Positions 1-8,353 are shown, counted from the stretch's first letter. The stretch is 64,000 nucleotides of DNA from Bacillota bacterium (GCA_021846605.1 JAJZWQ010000001.1:1-64000); one strand, 5' to 3'. The notes: generated from the letters alone by a model not told the origin. Numbers and translations: made by a program.

Positions 1-243
1 TACAAGACCACATGGTACGGGTCCCGGCTGATCGTCGCCCCCCGCTTCTACCCGTCGACCAAGACCTGTTCGGCCTGTGGTCACACCAAGGCCGAGATCT
101 CACTGGGCGAGCGGGTCTTCCGTTGCGCGGGAGGTGGGGCAGAGATCGACCGGGACCTGAACGCGGCGCGGAATCTCGCGTCGCTTGTCGCCGGGAGTTC
201 CCCGGAGACGCGAAACGCCTGTGGAGGAGAAGGCTCTGGCTGA
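1..243 (+). CDS. tnpB: TnpB RNA-guided nuclease (IS200/IS605 or IS607 type), C-terminal end only
   Basis: This frame is open from the left edge and ends at TGA 241-243, so only the last 80 residues are visible. They show the C-terminal zinc ribbon and last RuvC motif of TnpB: TKTCSACGH gives the first CxxC pair, and EIDRDLNAARNL carries the third catalytic Asp. TnpB proteins are RNA-guided DNA nucleases of IS200/IS605-type transposons. The second zinc-ribbon pair is odd: where CxxC is expected the sequence reads CAGGG, so one zinc ligand is missing and the protein may be decaying. The 3-prime end of tnpB usually overlaps its guide RNA, and the sequence after the stop fits such a right end. 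The body of the gene lies outside the window. A family assignment finer than TnpB is not possible. Confidence 0.85.
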   Translation, partial: YKTTWYGSRLIVAPRFYPSTKTCSACGHTKAEISLGERVFRCAGGGAEIDRDLNAARNLASLVAGSSPETRNACGGEGSG

Positions 244-318
244 GAGCACTGCCCGGCGAAACCGGCTCCTGCGAAGCAGGAATCTCCAAGCAGGCGCAAG
301 CGGTTGGAAACAAAGGGC
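180..318 (+). ncRNA. Putative TnpB right end / omega-RNA (reRNA) scaffold
   Basis: In TnpB transposons the guide RNA scaffold overlaps the 3-prime end of tnpB and runs to the right end of the element, followed by the guide in flanking DNA. After the tnpB stop there are short hairpins (for example CCTGC-GAA-GCAGG at 268-280) and a GAAGCAGGAATC-type sequence that I associate with right ends of this family. The boundary is drawn just before the ribosome binding site of the next gene and is approximate. The flank that would serve as guide is the leader of the trmL gene. No transcript evidence is available. Confidence 0.4.
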
Positions 319-341
319 TATGAAGAGAGGAACGGTACGTT

Positions 342-806
342 GTGGCGTTGCATGTGGTGCTGGTCGCGCCGGAGATCCCGCCCAACACGGGGAACGTGGC
401 CCGCACCTGTGTGGTGACGGGGTGCCACCTGCACCTGGTGGAGCCGCTCGGGTTTTCCCTGGATGCGTCGCGGGTGCGGCGGGCCGGACTGGACTACTGG
501 CCCAGCGTGACGCTCTCTGTCCATCCCGACTGGCCGTCCTGCCGGGAGGAGTTGGGGAGGCGGCCGATCTGGCTGTTCACCGCGCACGCCATGCGTCCGC
601 ACGCCGCCGTGCGCTATGGGGCCGAGGACGCCCTGGTCTTCGGCGGCGAGAGCCGCGGGCTGCCGTCGACCATCCTGGAGGGCATGCCCGACTCCTGGGT
701 GCGGGTGCCCATGCTGCCGGGGTGGCGCTCCCTCAATCTGGGCAACGCTGTGGCGATCGCCGTCTATGAGGCGTGCCGGCAACTGGGGTATCCGGAGATG
801 TGCTGA
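342..806 (+). CDS. trmL: tRNA (cytidine/uridine-34-2'-O)-methyltransferase TrmL (SpoU/SPOUT family)
   Basis: A 154-residue SPOUT methyltransferase that is expected to 2'-O-methylate the wobble base of certain tRNA-Leu isoacceptors in the cytoplasm using S-adenosylmethionine. The three SpoU motifs are present in order: NTGNVARTC near residue 16, VFGGESRGLPS near 99, and the knot motif SLNLGNAVAIAVYEA near the C-terminus. Length matches the minimal TrmL form without an added RNA-binding domain. The start is GTG 342, behind GAGAGGAAC at 325-333. It lies directly downstream of the TnpB right end, so the transposon now forms its upstream region; any native promoter would be interrupted or lie inside the 3-prime end of the element. 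No operon partner is evident. Confidence 0.9.
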   Translation: MALHVVLVAPEIPPNTGNVARTCVVTGCHLHLVEPLGFSLDASRVRRAGLDYWPSVTLSVHPDWPSCREELGRRPIWLFTAHAMRPHAAVRYGAEDALVFGGESRGLPSTILEGMPDSWVRVPMLPGWRSLNLGNAVAIAVYEACRQLGYPEMC

Positions 807-1100
807 GCGTCTGCCCCCAAAGCGCCGTCGGGTGCTACGAAAGGCATAGATACACCGGCCCAGGAGGGTGCCGGGCGCCCCGGGACCCAGGGACGGATCG
901 GCCGCGGGATGCGGCTCCCATGGACGGGCCTGTTTCGGGGCGCACCCTCTCACCTCTGGTCCCAGGAACTCCGCTTGCCTCGAGCGCGGCTTCCAGACCG
1001 GCACTTGCGGCCGTCTGGGCCGCGCCCCTCCCCATGCGCGCGGCACCGGCCCCGCCAGCTTGGCGCGCTCGGCTACAATGCCCGGGGGGGAGTGCCGCGC

Positions 1101-2492
1101 GTGTCTGGAGCGCGAGTCGGGGCCCTGGCGGCCGGAACGAGCTTCGAGGTGGAGATCACGTCCCTGGCCGCCGAAGGGGACGGTGTCGGGCGGTACGGCA
1201 ACCTGGCCGTGTTCGTGCCCCAGGCGGCGCCGGGCGATGTGGCGCGGGTGACCGTGACCGAGTCCGCCGCGCGCTACGCGCGGGCGCGCATCGTGTCCCT
1301 GCTGCGACCCGGTCCGGACCGGGTCGCCCCGCCCTGCCCGGTGTATCAGGAGTGCGGGGGCTGCACCTGGCAGCACCTGGAGTACGGCGCCCAACTGCGC
1401 TGGAAGCGCACGATCGTGGTGGAGGCCCTGCAGCGCCTGGGGCACGTGGAGGCGGCCGAGCGGCTGGTGCTCGGGGTCCTCCCGGCCGACCCTCCCTGGC
1501 GGTATCGGCACAAGACGGCGGTCCCCTTCGCGCCCCCCGCCCGCCCCGGCGGGCGGATACGGGCGGGCTTTTACGCACGGCACAGCCACCGCATCGTGTC
1601 CTTCGACGCCTGCCAGATCCAGCACCCCCTGCTGGACCGCCTGTTGGCCGCCACCCGCCGCCTGGTGGACGAACTGGGGGTTCCCGCCTACGACGAGCGG
1701 ACGCGCGCGGGTCTCCTGCGCCACCTGGTGGCGCGCGTCAGCCACGGCGGCGACCAGGTACTGGCCGCGCTCGTCACCGCCCACCCGGAGTTCCCGGCCG
1801 GGCCGGCGCTGGCGGCCGGGATGCGCCGGGCGGTGCCGGAGTGCGTCGGGGTGGTCCAGAACATCAACGGCGCGCCGGGTAACGCCATCCTCGGCGGGGT
1901 GACCCGGGTGCTGGATGGGCGCGACCATCTGGTCGAGGAGCTGGACGGCATCCGCTTCCTGGTCTCCGCGCCCTCCTTCTTCCAGGTCAGCCCGGTGCAG
2001 GCCCGCGTCCTGTATGGCGTTGCGGTGGAGCAGGCGGCGCCCACCCTGGGGGACACCGTTGTGGACCTCTATGCCGGGGTGGGGACGCTCTCCCTCTTCC
2101 TGGCCAGGAGCTGCGGGGCGGTCGAGGCGGTCGAAGAGGTGTCCCCGGCCGTGGCGGACGGCCGCCGCAATGCCGCGGCCAACCGGGCGGGCAACCTGCG
2201 CTTCCACCTCGGGCGGGCCGAGGACGTCCTCCCGGCCCTGGTCCGCGCAGGGCTGCGGCCGGATGTGGTCGTGCTGGACCCGCCCCGCAAGGGCGCGGCG
2301 CCGGAGGTGCTGGCCGCGCTCGCGGCGGCGGCGCCGCGGCGGGCCGTCTATGTGTCTTGCAACCCGGCGACCCTGGCGCGAGACGTGGAGGCGCTGGCCG
2401 CCGGCGGGTACCGGCTGGCTGTGGTGCAGCCCGTCGACATGTTCCCCCAGACTGCCCACATCGAGTGCAGCGCGCTACTTGAGCGACTATAG
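1101..2492 (+). CDS. rlmD: 23S rRNA (uracil-1939-C5)-methyltransferase, RlmD/TrmA family
   Basis: A 463-residue RNA m5U methyltransferase. It has an N-terminal TRAM-like beta domain, a 4Fe-4S cysteine cluster (CPVYQECGGC around residue 77), a Rossmann SAM domain (VVDLYAGVGTLSLFLA), the DPPRKG motif, and the catalytic cysteine in YVSCNPATLARD. The substrate could be 23S rRNA U1939, U747 or both, as in Gram-positive RlmCD; the sequence does not decide. The frame is open far upstream, but similarity begins only near GALAAGTSFEVEI, and GTG 1101 sits 8 nt after GGGGGGAG, so I chose it. GTG 1092 is an alternative. TACAAT at 1074-1079 is a -10-like hexamer just upstream, without a clear -35. A strong hairpin terminator follows the stop. 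Confidence 0.9.
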   Translation: MSGARVGALAAGTSFEVEITSLAAEGDGVGRYGNLAVFVPQAAPGDVARVTVTESAARYARARIVSLLRPGPDRVAPPCPVYQECGGCTWQHLEYGAQLRWKRTIVVEALQRLGHVEAAERLVLGVLPADPPWRYRHKTAVPFAPPARPGGRIRAGFYARHSHRIVSFDACQIQHPLLDRLLAATRRLVDELGVPAYDERTRAGLLRHLVARVSHGGDQVLAALVTAHPEFPAGPALAAGMRRAVPECVGVVQNINGAPGNAILGGVTRVLDGRDHLVEELDGIRFLVSAPSFFQVSPVQARVLYGVAVEQAAPTLGDTVVDLYAGVGTLSLFLARSCGAVEAVEEVSPAVADGRRNAAANRAGNLRFHLGRAEDVLPALVRAGLRPDVVVLDPPRKGAAPEVLAALAAAAPRRAVYVSCNPATLARDVEALAAGGYRLAVVQPVDMFPQTAHIECSALLERL

Positions 2493-2508
2493 GGCGGGAG
2501 CGGATAGC

Positions 2509-2540
2509 AAGAGGCCCCCCGGGTTGGCGGGGGGCCTCTT
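2509..2540. terminator. Rho-independent hairpin between rlmD and the surface protein gene
   Basis: A perfect 12-bp inverted repeat: AAGAGGCCCCCC at 2509-2520 and GGGGGGCCTCTT at 2529-2540, with an 8-nt loop. It lies between two convergent genes and has T and A bases at its outer edges, so it can serve both directions. Confidence 0.85.
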
Positions 2541-2562
2541 GGGGATGCCGCGGTCCGCTGAA

Positions 2563-3552
2563 CTACTGCTGGCCGGGCCGCGGGCGGCGGCGCGTCAGGC
2601 CCCAGGCCCCGGTGGCGATGAGCAGGATGCCGCCGACGAAGGGCAACGGGCCGGACCCGGTCTTCGGCACCGTCGTCGTGCCGCCGATGGTCCCGCTAGT
2701 GGTCGAGCTGGTGGTCGCCGCCGTGCTGGAGTTTGAGGAACTGGTCGACGAGTTCGCCGTGCTGGAACTGGTCGTGCTCGCGGCTGTGCTGGAACTGGAG
2801 GTGGTCGCCGACGGCGACGCGCCGGTCTGCCCGAGGACCGTGAAGTCCTTGAAGCCGATGTCGGTCGGCGGCGCCTGGCTGCCGCCCTGGTCGGCGTTCA
2901 GGCCGATGTCCACCGGGGCGAAGGTGCTGGGCATGGTCTCCGCGTTGGTCTCAACCCAGGTGGTACCGTTGGTGCTGTAGTAGCCGGTGTAGGTGTTCCC
3001 GGACTTCGTCAGCCGCAGCCAGAGCGGGTCGTCCTGCGAGGCGCAGGCCACCGTGCCGTTCGTGGCGGCCACGCTCGGCTGGGCGACCGTGCCGCTGGAC
3101 AGCCAGCTGACCTGCAATTGGCAGCCGGCCGGCTGGCGAATGATGCGCAGCCAACTGGTCGGGCTGACCCAGGCGTAGATGCCGGCCTGGACGAAGTTCG
3201 GCGGCTGGATGCTGGTCAGCGTGGCCCCGAAGAAGGACTCCTCGACGCTCACTGTCCAGTTGGCGCTGGAGGAGACCGGTTGCAGCACCATGTTGTGCAG
3301 GTGCTGCGCCCAGGCGGCGTTCGGGCCGTACTCGGTGCCGATGGTCATCCAGCCGGGGTTCTTGGTCATGGACAGCTGCGAGTCCTGACCGACCACCTGT
3401 GTCCAAATCCTGGTGTTCAGTGTACCGGTTGCCAGCGTACTGGAGTACGGCCCGCTGCCGCTACTCGCGGCAAAGACCGCCTGACCTGCCGCCAGCAGGA
3501 CGCCGCCGGCGATCGCGGCCGCCGCCATCCGGGATGAAGGAGTCCGATGCAT
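2563..3552 (-). CDS. Secreted concanavalin-fold surface protein with a sortase-like C-terminal signal
   Basis: A 329-residue exported protein. The N-terminus (MHRTPSSRMAAAAIAGGVLL) followed by GQAVFAASSG is a typical Sec signal peptide with an AxA cleavage site. The middle, about residues 35-225, resembles the DUF1349 / GH43 C-terminal concanavalin-like beta-sandwich (WLRIIRQPAGCQLQVSWL; DPLWLRLTKSGNTYTGYYS), which binds or accompanies glycans. A Ser/Thr-only stalk of about 50 residues follows. The end, VPKTG plus hydrophobic segment plus RRRPRPGQQ, has the layout of an LPxTG cell-wall sorting signal. The start ATG 3552 is preceded by GGAGAA; the frame stays open further upstream, but that part is the reverse of the repeat at 3652-3981 and is not coding. 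It shares its upstream region with the divergent repeat and GH2 gene. Confidence 0.75.
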   Translation of the reverse strand: MHRTPSSRMAAAAIAGGVLLAAGQAVFAASSGSGPYSSTLATGTLNTRIWTQVVGQDSQLSMTKNPGWMTIGTEYGPNAAWAQHLHNMVLQPVSSSANWTVSVEESFFGATLTSIQPPNFVQAGIYAWVSPTSWLRIIRQPAGCQLQVSWLSSGTVAQPSVAATNGTVACASQDDPLWLRLTKSGNTYTGYYSTNGTTWVETNAETMPSTFAPVDIGLNADQGGSQAPPTDIGFKDFTVLGQTGASPSATTSSSSTAASTTSSSTANSSTSSSNSSTAATTSSTTSGTIGGTTTVPKTGSGPLPFVGGILLIATGAWGLTRRRPRPGQQ

Positions 3553-3651
3553 TTCTCCAGGCCCCTCTCTCCGGGTGTGAAGCCAAGGTGCTATACGCGC
3601 TCTACGGCGCTTTTCCTGTTGGGTTGTTCCTGCATCGCCGGCCCTGCAGAC

Positions 3652-3981
3652 GTCAGAACCCCACGGCTGAAGCCGGGGGCTTGCAGCTACCGGATCGTGC
3701 TGCGATAGGCCGTCTGACGATGCGGCCCGCCAGTCCCACGTATAGCGGGGCTGGCCAGGGAGGTGACGCTTATGTCCGAAACTGTTTCCGGCAAGCCGGT
3801 GCCTTTGGACAACGCCGATCTCCCGTATGTTCCGCGAACGTTTTACGCGCCGACAGATTCCTCGGCGCAACGCCATACGTTCTGTTTTCAAGGTGCGTCT
3901 CCATTTTACCACAAGGGAGGGAACGCGCGGCCCAGCCCACGGCTGAAGCCGGGGGTATCAGACGGTCGCGCGGAGATTGTG
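3652..3981 (+). mobile_element. HEARO-like (IscB/IsrB omega-RNA type) stand-alone element, copy A
   Basis: About 330 bp that recurs in closely related form at 62859-63167. It starts GTCAGAACCCCACGGCTGA and ends right before ATGA at 3982, whose ATG is the start of the GH2 gene. The 20-bp stem-loop sequence at 3660-3679 is repeated exactly at 3936-3955, so both ends carry the same hairpin. An internal hairpin (CCGGC-AA-GCCGG) lies near 3789. A small open frame from ATG 3772 (MSETVSGKPVPLDNADLP) is shared by both copies, but most codon differences between the copies change the amino acid and one 12-nt indel occurs, so the conserved product looks like RNA. HEARO elements are known to sit before ATGA or GTGA. 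No iscB/isrB gene is inside, so it would be non-autonomous. The HEARO name is my recognition and not a model match. Confidence 0.6.
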
Positions 3982-6504
3982 ATGAAGGCGCTTCGGTTCC
4001 TGGGTCGAATCGGTGAGTACACGCCGAGCACCACGGTTGCGCGTCGACCTGCGGTGCGACAAACGGGAGTGACGGGCTTGCCGCAGGATGATGCGCGTGC
4101 CGGGACCGTGGGACGCAGGGAATTTCTGAAACTGGGCGCGGGCGGCCTGGTCGCCGTCACCGCCTCATCGCTCCTGACGGCCTGCGGCGTGGCCCCGCAG
4201 GGTGCGAGCGGGCCGGCGAGCATCACCCTGCCCATGAATGCCGGGTGGCTCTTCGGCGGCCGCTACGATCTCGGGTTCACCCTGCCAGACTCCGCCTACA
4301 CCCCCGTCACCGTGCCGCACTGCGTCACCCCGCTCTCGTGGTGGAATTGGAGTTACGCCTCCTGGGAACACCGCTGGGCCTACCGGCGGCACTTCTCGCT
4401 GCCGACGGAGTTCAAGGGCCTGCGCGTGTTCCTCCACTTCACCGGGGTGCTCACCGGCACCACCCCGACCATCAACGAGCACCTGCTGCCGCAGCACCTG
4501 GGCGGGTACCTGCCCTTCTCCTACGAGATCACCGGACAGGTCAAGCCCGGAGACAACCTGCTGGCCGTGGAGGACGACGGCCGCTGGCTGTATGTGCCAC
4601 CGGAGGGCAGTCCTGGGGGGCCCAGAGCCATCGACTACCTGGAGCCCGCGGGCATCTACCGGGACGTGTACCTGCAGGCCGTTCCCCAGGTGTTCATCTC
4701 CGATGTCTTCGGGCGCCCGGCGGACGTGCTGGACGCCAGCAGGCGTCGCGTCGAGGTGCAGTGCACGGTGGACGCGGCGACGGTACCCTCGGGCACGCTG
4801 ACGCTCCGATCGGAGTTGCGCACGGCCGGCAACCGCGTCGTGGGCCGGGCGACGGCCCCGGTGTCCGTGAAGGCGACCGGGCAGACCACGGTGTCCTTCA
4901 CGGTGGGCAACCTGGGCGACATCGCCCTGTGGAGCCCCGAGTCGCCCACGCTCTACACCCTGAACACGACGCTCCAACTGAACGGGTCCGCCCTGCACAG
5001 CTACCAGGTGCGCCTGGGCTTCCGCGAGGCGAAGTTCGAGGTCGACGGCTTCTTCCTGAACGGTAGCCGGTACAAGCTCTTCGGGCTCGACCGCCACCAG
5101 ATCTTTCCCTGGGTGGGGATGGCGATGCCCGGCCGGGTGCAGCGGCACGACGTCCAGATCCTGCGCCAGGAACTCAACTGCAACATGGTGCGCTGCTCGC
5201 ACTACCCGCAGTCGCCCTACTTCCTGGACGCCTGCGACGAACTGGGTCTGATGGTCTGGGAGGAGACCCCCGGGTGGGGCTTCGTGGGCGATGCGGCCTG
5301 GCAGGCGCTCGTGGTCCGCGACGTGACCGACATGATCATCCGCGACCGCAACCGGCCCTCGGTGATCATCTGGGGCACGCGCGTCAACGAGGCGTCCAAC
5401 AGTTTCGCGACGCTCTGGGCCCAGACCCGCCAGATCTGCTACCAGTTGGACGGCTCGCGCCCCAGTTCGGGCACCATGACGCGCCATTCTACCGCCGGCT
5501 GGGCGGAGGACGTCTTCGCCATGGATGATTACAGCCGCCACGGGACCAACATCGGCGTGGACTCCGTCGCGTTCCTGCTGCCGCCCCTGCCCGGGGTGCC
5601 CTACCTGGTCACCGAAGCCGTGGGGGCCCTCGACTCCCCGCACTACTACGAGCGCACGGTGCCGCAGTCCTGGCAGCAGCACCAGGCCGTGCTGCATGGT
5701 GAGGTGCACAGCGACGGGGCGCTGAACAACGGGTACAGCGGCGTGATCGCCTGGTGCGGCTTCGATTACGATTCAGACAACGGGGATCAGCAGTACGGCG
5801 TCAAGTGGCCGGGCGTCTGCGACACCTTCCGCGTGCCCAAGCCGGGCGCCGCCATGTACCAGTCGCAGGTCTCCCCGGACGTGCACCCGGTGATCCAGCC
5901 GTCCTTCTATTGGGACTTCAACACGACGTCGCCCGTGACCGACCTGATGACGGAGGCCGTCATCTGGTCCAACTGCGACCGCCTGGAGGTCTACGTGGGG
6001 GGCAAGCACTACCAGACCTTGCTGCCCCAGAAGACCGCGTTTCCAGGGCTGGCCTACCCGCCCTTCTACCTGGACGTCACCCGGGTGACCGGCACGGGCA
6101 ATCCCGACCTGCAGGTGGACGGGTATGTGGGCAGCACCAAGCGCCTCTCGCGCAAGTTCTCCAGCGACCACAAGCTCGACTACCTGCAGGTGACCATCGA
6201 CGACACCGAACTGGTGGCCGATGGGTGGGACGCGACCCGCGTGGTGTTCCGCGCCATGGACCGCTACGGTGCGCCTCGGCCCTACCCGAGCGGGAGTGTC
6301 ACGGTGGCCCTGGAGGGACCGGGCGTCCTGGTCGGGGAGAAGGACTTCCCCTTTTCCTCCAACGGCGGGGTGGGCGCCGTCTGGGTGCGCAGCATGACGG
6401 ACAAGGAAGGGACGGTCACCGTCACCTGCACCCACCCCACGTTGGGTTCGGGCAAGGTGTCCGTCCACGTGGCCACGCCGTCCACGCCGGTCTTCCTGGC
6501 GTAG
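3982..6504 (+). CDS. Tat-exported glycoside hydrolase family 2 lipoprotein (beta-galactosidase/beta-glucuronidase-like)
   Basis: An 840-residue exported GH2 enzyme. Residues about 43-70 hold a twin-arginine signal (GRREFLKLGAGG) ending in a lipobox (LLTAC), so it should fold before export and be lipid-anchored outside. Then come the sugar-binding jelly roll (about 80-240), an Ig-like domain, the TIM barrel (about 350-640) and C-terminal beta domains. The acid/base is Glu470 in RVNEASN and the nucleophile Glu545 in VTEAVGA; both catalytic acids are present. Substrate is not predictable; beta-galactosides, glucuronides or mannosides are possible. ATG 3982 follows GGAG at 3972-3975, which lies inside repeat copy A, so that element supplies the ribosome binding site. 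GTG 4069, nearer the signal, is a possible alternative start. Confidence 0.85.
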   Translation: MKALRFLGRIGEYTPSTTVARRPAVRQTGVTGLPQDDARAGTVGRREFLKLGAGGLVAVTASSLLTACGVAPQGASGPASITLPMNAGWLFGGRYDLGFTLPDSAYTPVTVPHCVTPLSWWNWSYASWEHRWAYRRHFSLPTEFKGLRVFLHFTGVLTGTTPTINEHLLPQHLGGYLPFSYEITGQVKPGDNLLAVEDDGRWLYVPPEGSPGGPRAIDYLEPAGIYRDVYLQAVPQVFISDVFGRPADVLDASRRRVEVQCTVDAATVPSGTLTLRSELRTAGNRVVGRATAPVSVKATGQTTVSFTVGNLGDIALWSPESPTLYTLNTTLQLNGSALHSYQVRLGFREAKFEVDGFFLNGSRYKLFGLDRHQIFPWVGMAMPGRVQRHDVQILRQELNCNMVRCSHYPQSPYFLDACDELGLMVWEETPGWGFVGDAAWQALVVRDVTDMIIRDRNRPSVIIWGTRVNEASNSFATLWAQTRQICYQLDGSRPSSGTMTRHSTAGWAEDVFAMDDYSRHGTNIGVDSVAFLLPPLPGVPYLVTEAVGALDSPHYYERTVPQSWQQHQAVLHGEVHSDGALNNGYSGVIAWCGFDYDSDNGDQQYGVKWPGVCDTFRVPKPGAAMYQSQVSPDVHPVIQPSFYWDFNTTSPVTDLMTEAVIWSNCDRLEVYVGGKHYQTLLPQKTAFPGLAYPPFYLDVTRVTGTGNPDLQVDGYVGSTKRLSRKFSSDHKLDYLQVTIDDTELVADGWDATRVVFRAMDRYGAPRPYPSGSVTVALEGPGVLVGEKDFPFSSNGGVGAVWVRSMTDKEGTVTVTCTHPTLGSGKVSVHVATPSTPVFLA

Positions 6505-6524
6505 GCGGCCCCGGAGAGAACGCG

Positions 6525-6562
6525 GCGCCGGACCCCGCGGATCCAGGGGCGGGGTCCGGCGC
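6525..6562. terminator. Perfect hairpin terminator between convergent GH2 and trxB genes
   Basis: GCGCCGGACCCCGC at 6525-6538 pairs perfectly with GCGGGGTCCGGCGC at 6549-6562 around a 10-nt loop. It lies between two convergent stops and could act on both. There is no T run, so efficiency as an intrinsic terminator is uncertain. Confidence 0.7.
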
Positions 6563-6573
6563 CCCCGCCGGTG

Positions 6574-7533
6574 TCAGGCCTCGGGCAGCAGCCCCTGGGC
6601 CTGCAGCCACTCCTCGGCCTCCATCGCGGCCGCGCACCCGGTCCCGGCGGCGGTCACCGCCTGCTGATAGCGGTGGTCGGCCACATCCCCGGCGATGAAC
6701 ACCCCGGGGATCGCGCTCACCACGCCGTGCGCGCTCAGATACCCCTGCTCGTCCTTGGGCAGGGCGTCCGCGAGCATCGCCGTGTTGGGCTCGTGCCCGA
6801 TGGCGTAGAACACCCCGTCGGCGTGGAGGGTCTCCTCCGCCGTCTCCCCGTTGCTGCCCTGCAGGCGCAGGCCCGCCAGGCGTCCCCGCTCGTCGGTCAC
6901 CAGGGCGGCCGGCGTGCGGTTCCAGTGGAAGTGGATGCGGTCGTGCCCCAGGGCCCGCTCCCGCATGATCTTGCTGGCGCGCAATTTGTCCCGGCGGTGG
7001 ACCACGTGCACCTCGCGCGCGAACTTGGTCAGGTACAGCGCATCCTCCATGGCGGAGTCGCCCCCGCCGACGACGGCGACCACCTGATCGCGGAAGAATG
7101 CCCCGTCACAGGTGGCGCAGGAAGACAGGCCGTGTCCCCAGAGGGTCTTCTCCTGGGGCAGGTCCAGGGTCTTGGCCCGGGCGCCCGAGGCGACGATGAG
7201 GCAGTGGGTCCGGACGACGTCGTCCTCGCCCTCGAAGTGGATGCGGAACGGCTGGACGTCGAAGTCGATATGGCGCGCCAGGCCGGGCCGGTAGCGGGCC
7301 CCGAAACGCTCCGCCTGGCGCTTGATGTTCTCGATCAGGTCGTAGCCCCCGATGCCGTCGGGAAACCCAGGGAAGTTCTCGACCACGCTCGTGAGTGAGA
7401 GTTGGCCGCCCGGCTCCATCCCCTCGATCACCAAGGGCCGCAGGCGGCCGCGCGCGGCGTAGACCGCCGCGGTCAGGCCGGCACACCCGGATCCGATGAT
7501 CACGCATAACTCGGCTGGCGCCTCGGGCAACAC
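6574..7533 (-). CDS. trxB: Thioredoxin reductase-like flavoprotein TrxB
   Basis: A 319-residue low-molecular-weight thioredoxin reductase that should pass electrons from a nicotinamide cofactor via FAD and a redox disulfide to thioredoxin. It shows the N-terminal FAD site ([19 protein letters not shown]), the redox pair [10 protein letters not shown] near residue 140, the NAD(P) site ([17 protein letters not shown]) followed by VVHRRD, whose arginines suggest NADPH, and the second FAD motif [10 protein letters not shown]. One oddity is GSGCAG, where almost all family members have GSGPAG. GTG 7533 is chosen because GGGGGAGGGA stands just before it; the upstream ATG 7560 overlaps a good TAGAAT -10 hexamer on this strand (7559-7564). 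The gene is divergent from rpiA and ends at the shared terminator with the GH2 gene. Confidence 0.9.
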   Translation of the reverse strand: MLPEAPAELCVIIGSGCAGLTAAVYAARGRLRPLVIEGMEPGGQLSLTSVVENFPGFPDGIGGYDLIENIKRQAERFGARYRPGLARHIDFDVQPFRIHFEGEDDVVRTHCLIVASGARAKTLDLPQEKTLWGHGLSSCATCDGAFFRDQVVAVVGGGDSAMEDALYLTKFAREVHVVHRRDKLRASKIMRERALGHDRIHFHWNRTPAALVTDERGRLAGLRLQGSNGETAEETLHADGVFYAIGHEPNTAMLADALPKDEQGYLSAHGVVSAIPGVFIAGDVADHRYQQAVTAAGTGCAAAMEAEEWLQAQGLLPEA

Positions 7534-7617
7534 AGATCCCTCCCCCGCAAGCGGGTCCATTCTAGCATGCGCCCAAAGGCAGGCCACCCGTCGCCAGCGA
7601 CGAACGCATCTCCGGGG

Positions 7618-8307
7618 GTGTCTGCGCTGCCATTGGACCAGGTCGCCCAGAAGGCCGTCGCCGCCCGGCGGGCCGTGGACGAGGTCGAGGACGGGATGGT
7701 GCTGGGTCTGGGAACCGGCAGCACCGCCGCCCTGGTGGTCGCCGAGATCGGCCGCCGCGTGCGGAACGGGTTGCGGGTGGTCGGCGTCCCGACATCGGAG
7801 GCCACCGCCCGGCAGGCCCGGGAGTTGGGCATTCCCGTGGTGACGCTGGAGGAGCACCCCGTCCTCGATCTGGACATCGACGGGGCCGACGAGGTGGACC
7901 CCGAGCGTAACCTGATCAAGGGGCTGGGCGGCGCCCTGCTCCGCGAGAAGATCGTGGCCATGGCCGCCCGCCGGCTGGTCGTCGTGGTGGACGAGAGCAA
8001 GCTGGTGGACCGACTGGGCGCCCGCTCCCCGCTGCCCGTCGAGGTGGTGGCCTTCGGGTGGCGGCGGACCGCGGCGGCGCTGACGGACCTCGGTGCCGCC
8101 CCGGTGCTGCGCGCGGGCCCCGCCGGCCCCGTGCGCACCGACGGGGGCAACTACATCCTGGACTGCCGCTTCGCCACTCTGGCCCTGCCCCTGTTTGGCG
8201 CCCGGCTCAAGGCCATCACGGGGGTCGTGGAGCACGGGCTGTTCACGGGCATGGGGCCCACCGTGATGGTCGGCGGCGCGGACGGTGCCTGCCGGGTGCT
8301 CTCTTGA
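7618..8307 (+). CDS. rpiA: Ribose-5-phosphate isomerase A
   Basis: A 229-residue RpiA interconverting ribose 5-phosphate and ribulose 5-phosphate in the pentose phosphate pathway. The phosphate-binding loop GLGTGSTA (about residues 27-34), the active-site [12 protein letters not shown] with the [12 protein letters not shown] stretch (catalytic Asp and Lys region), and VVDESKLV are all intact. Length is typical. Translation probably begins at GTG 7618 because homology starts there; an in-frame ATG at 7567 has no ribosome binding site and would add 17 residues without family character. The gene is divergent from trxB and is followed after 46 bp by the metF gene on the same strand, so the two may be cotranscribed. 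Confidence 0.92.
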   Translation: MSALPLDQVAQKAVAARRAVDEVEDGMVLGLGTGSTAALVVAEIGRRVRNGLRVVGVPTSEATARQARELGIPVVTLEEHPVLDLDIDGADEVDPERNLIKGLGGALLREKIVAMAARRLVVVVDESKLVDRLGARSPLPVEVVAFGWRRTAAALTDLGAAPVLRAGPAGPVRTDGGNYILDCRFATLALPLFGARLKAITGVVEHGLFTGMGPTVMVGGADGACRVLS

Positions 8308-8353
8308 GTCCGGTGGGCGCCTGCCGACGGGATCGAGCCGAGGGGGTGCGGGC

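Noticed and set aside
3553..3912. N-terminal extension of the surface protein through the repeat on the minus strand
   Set aside because: A clear signal peptide and ribosome binding site define the start at 3552; the upstream part is the reverse of the mobile repeat.
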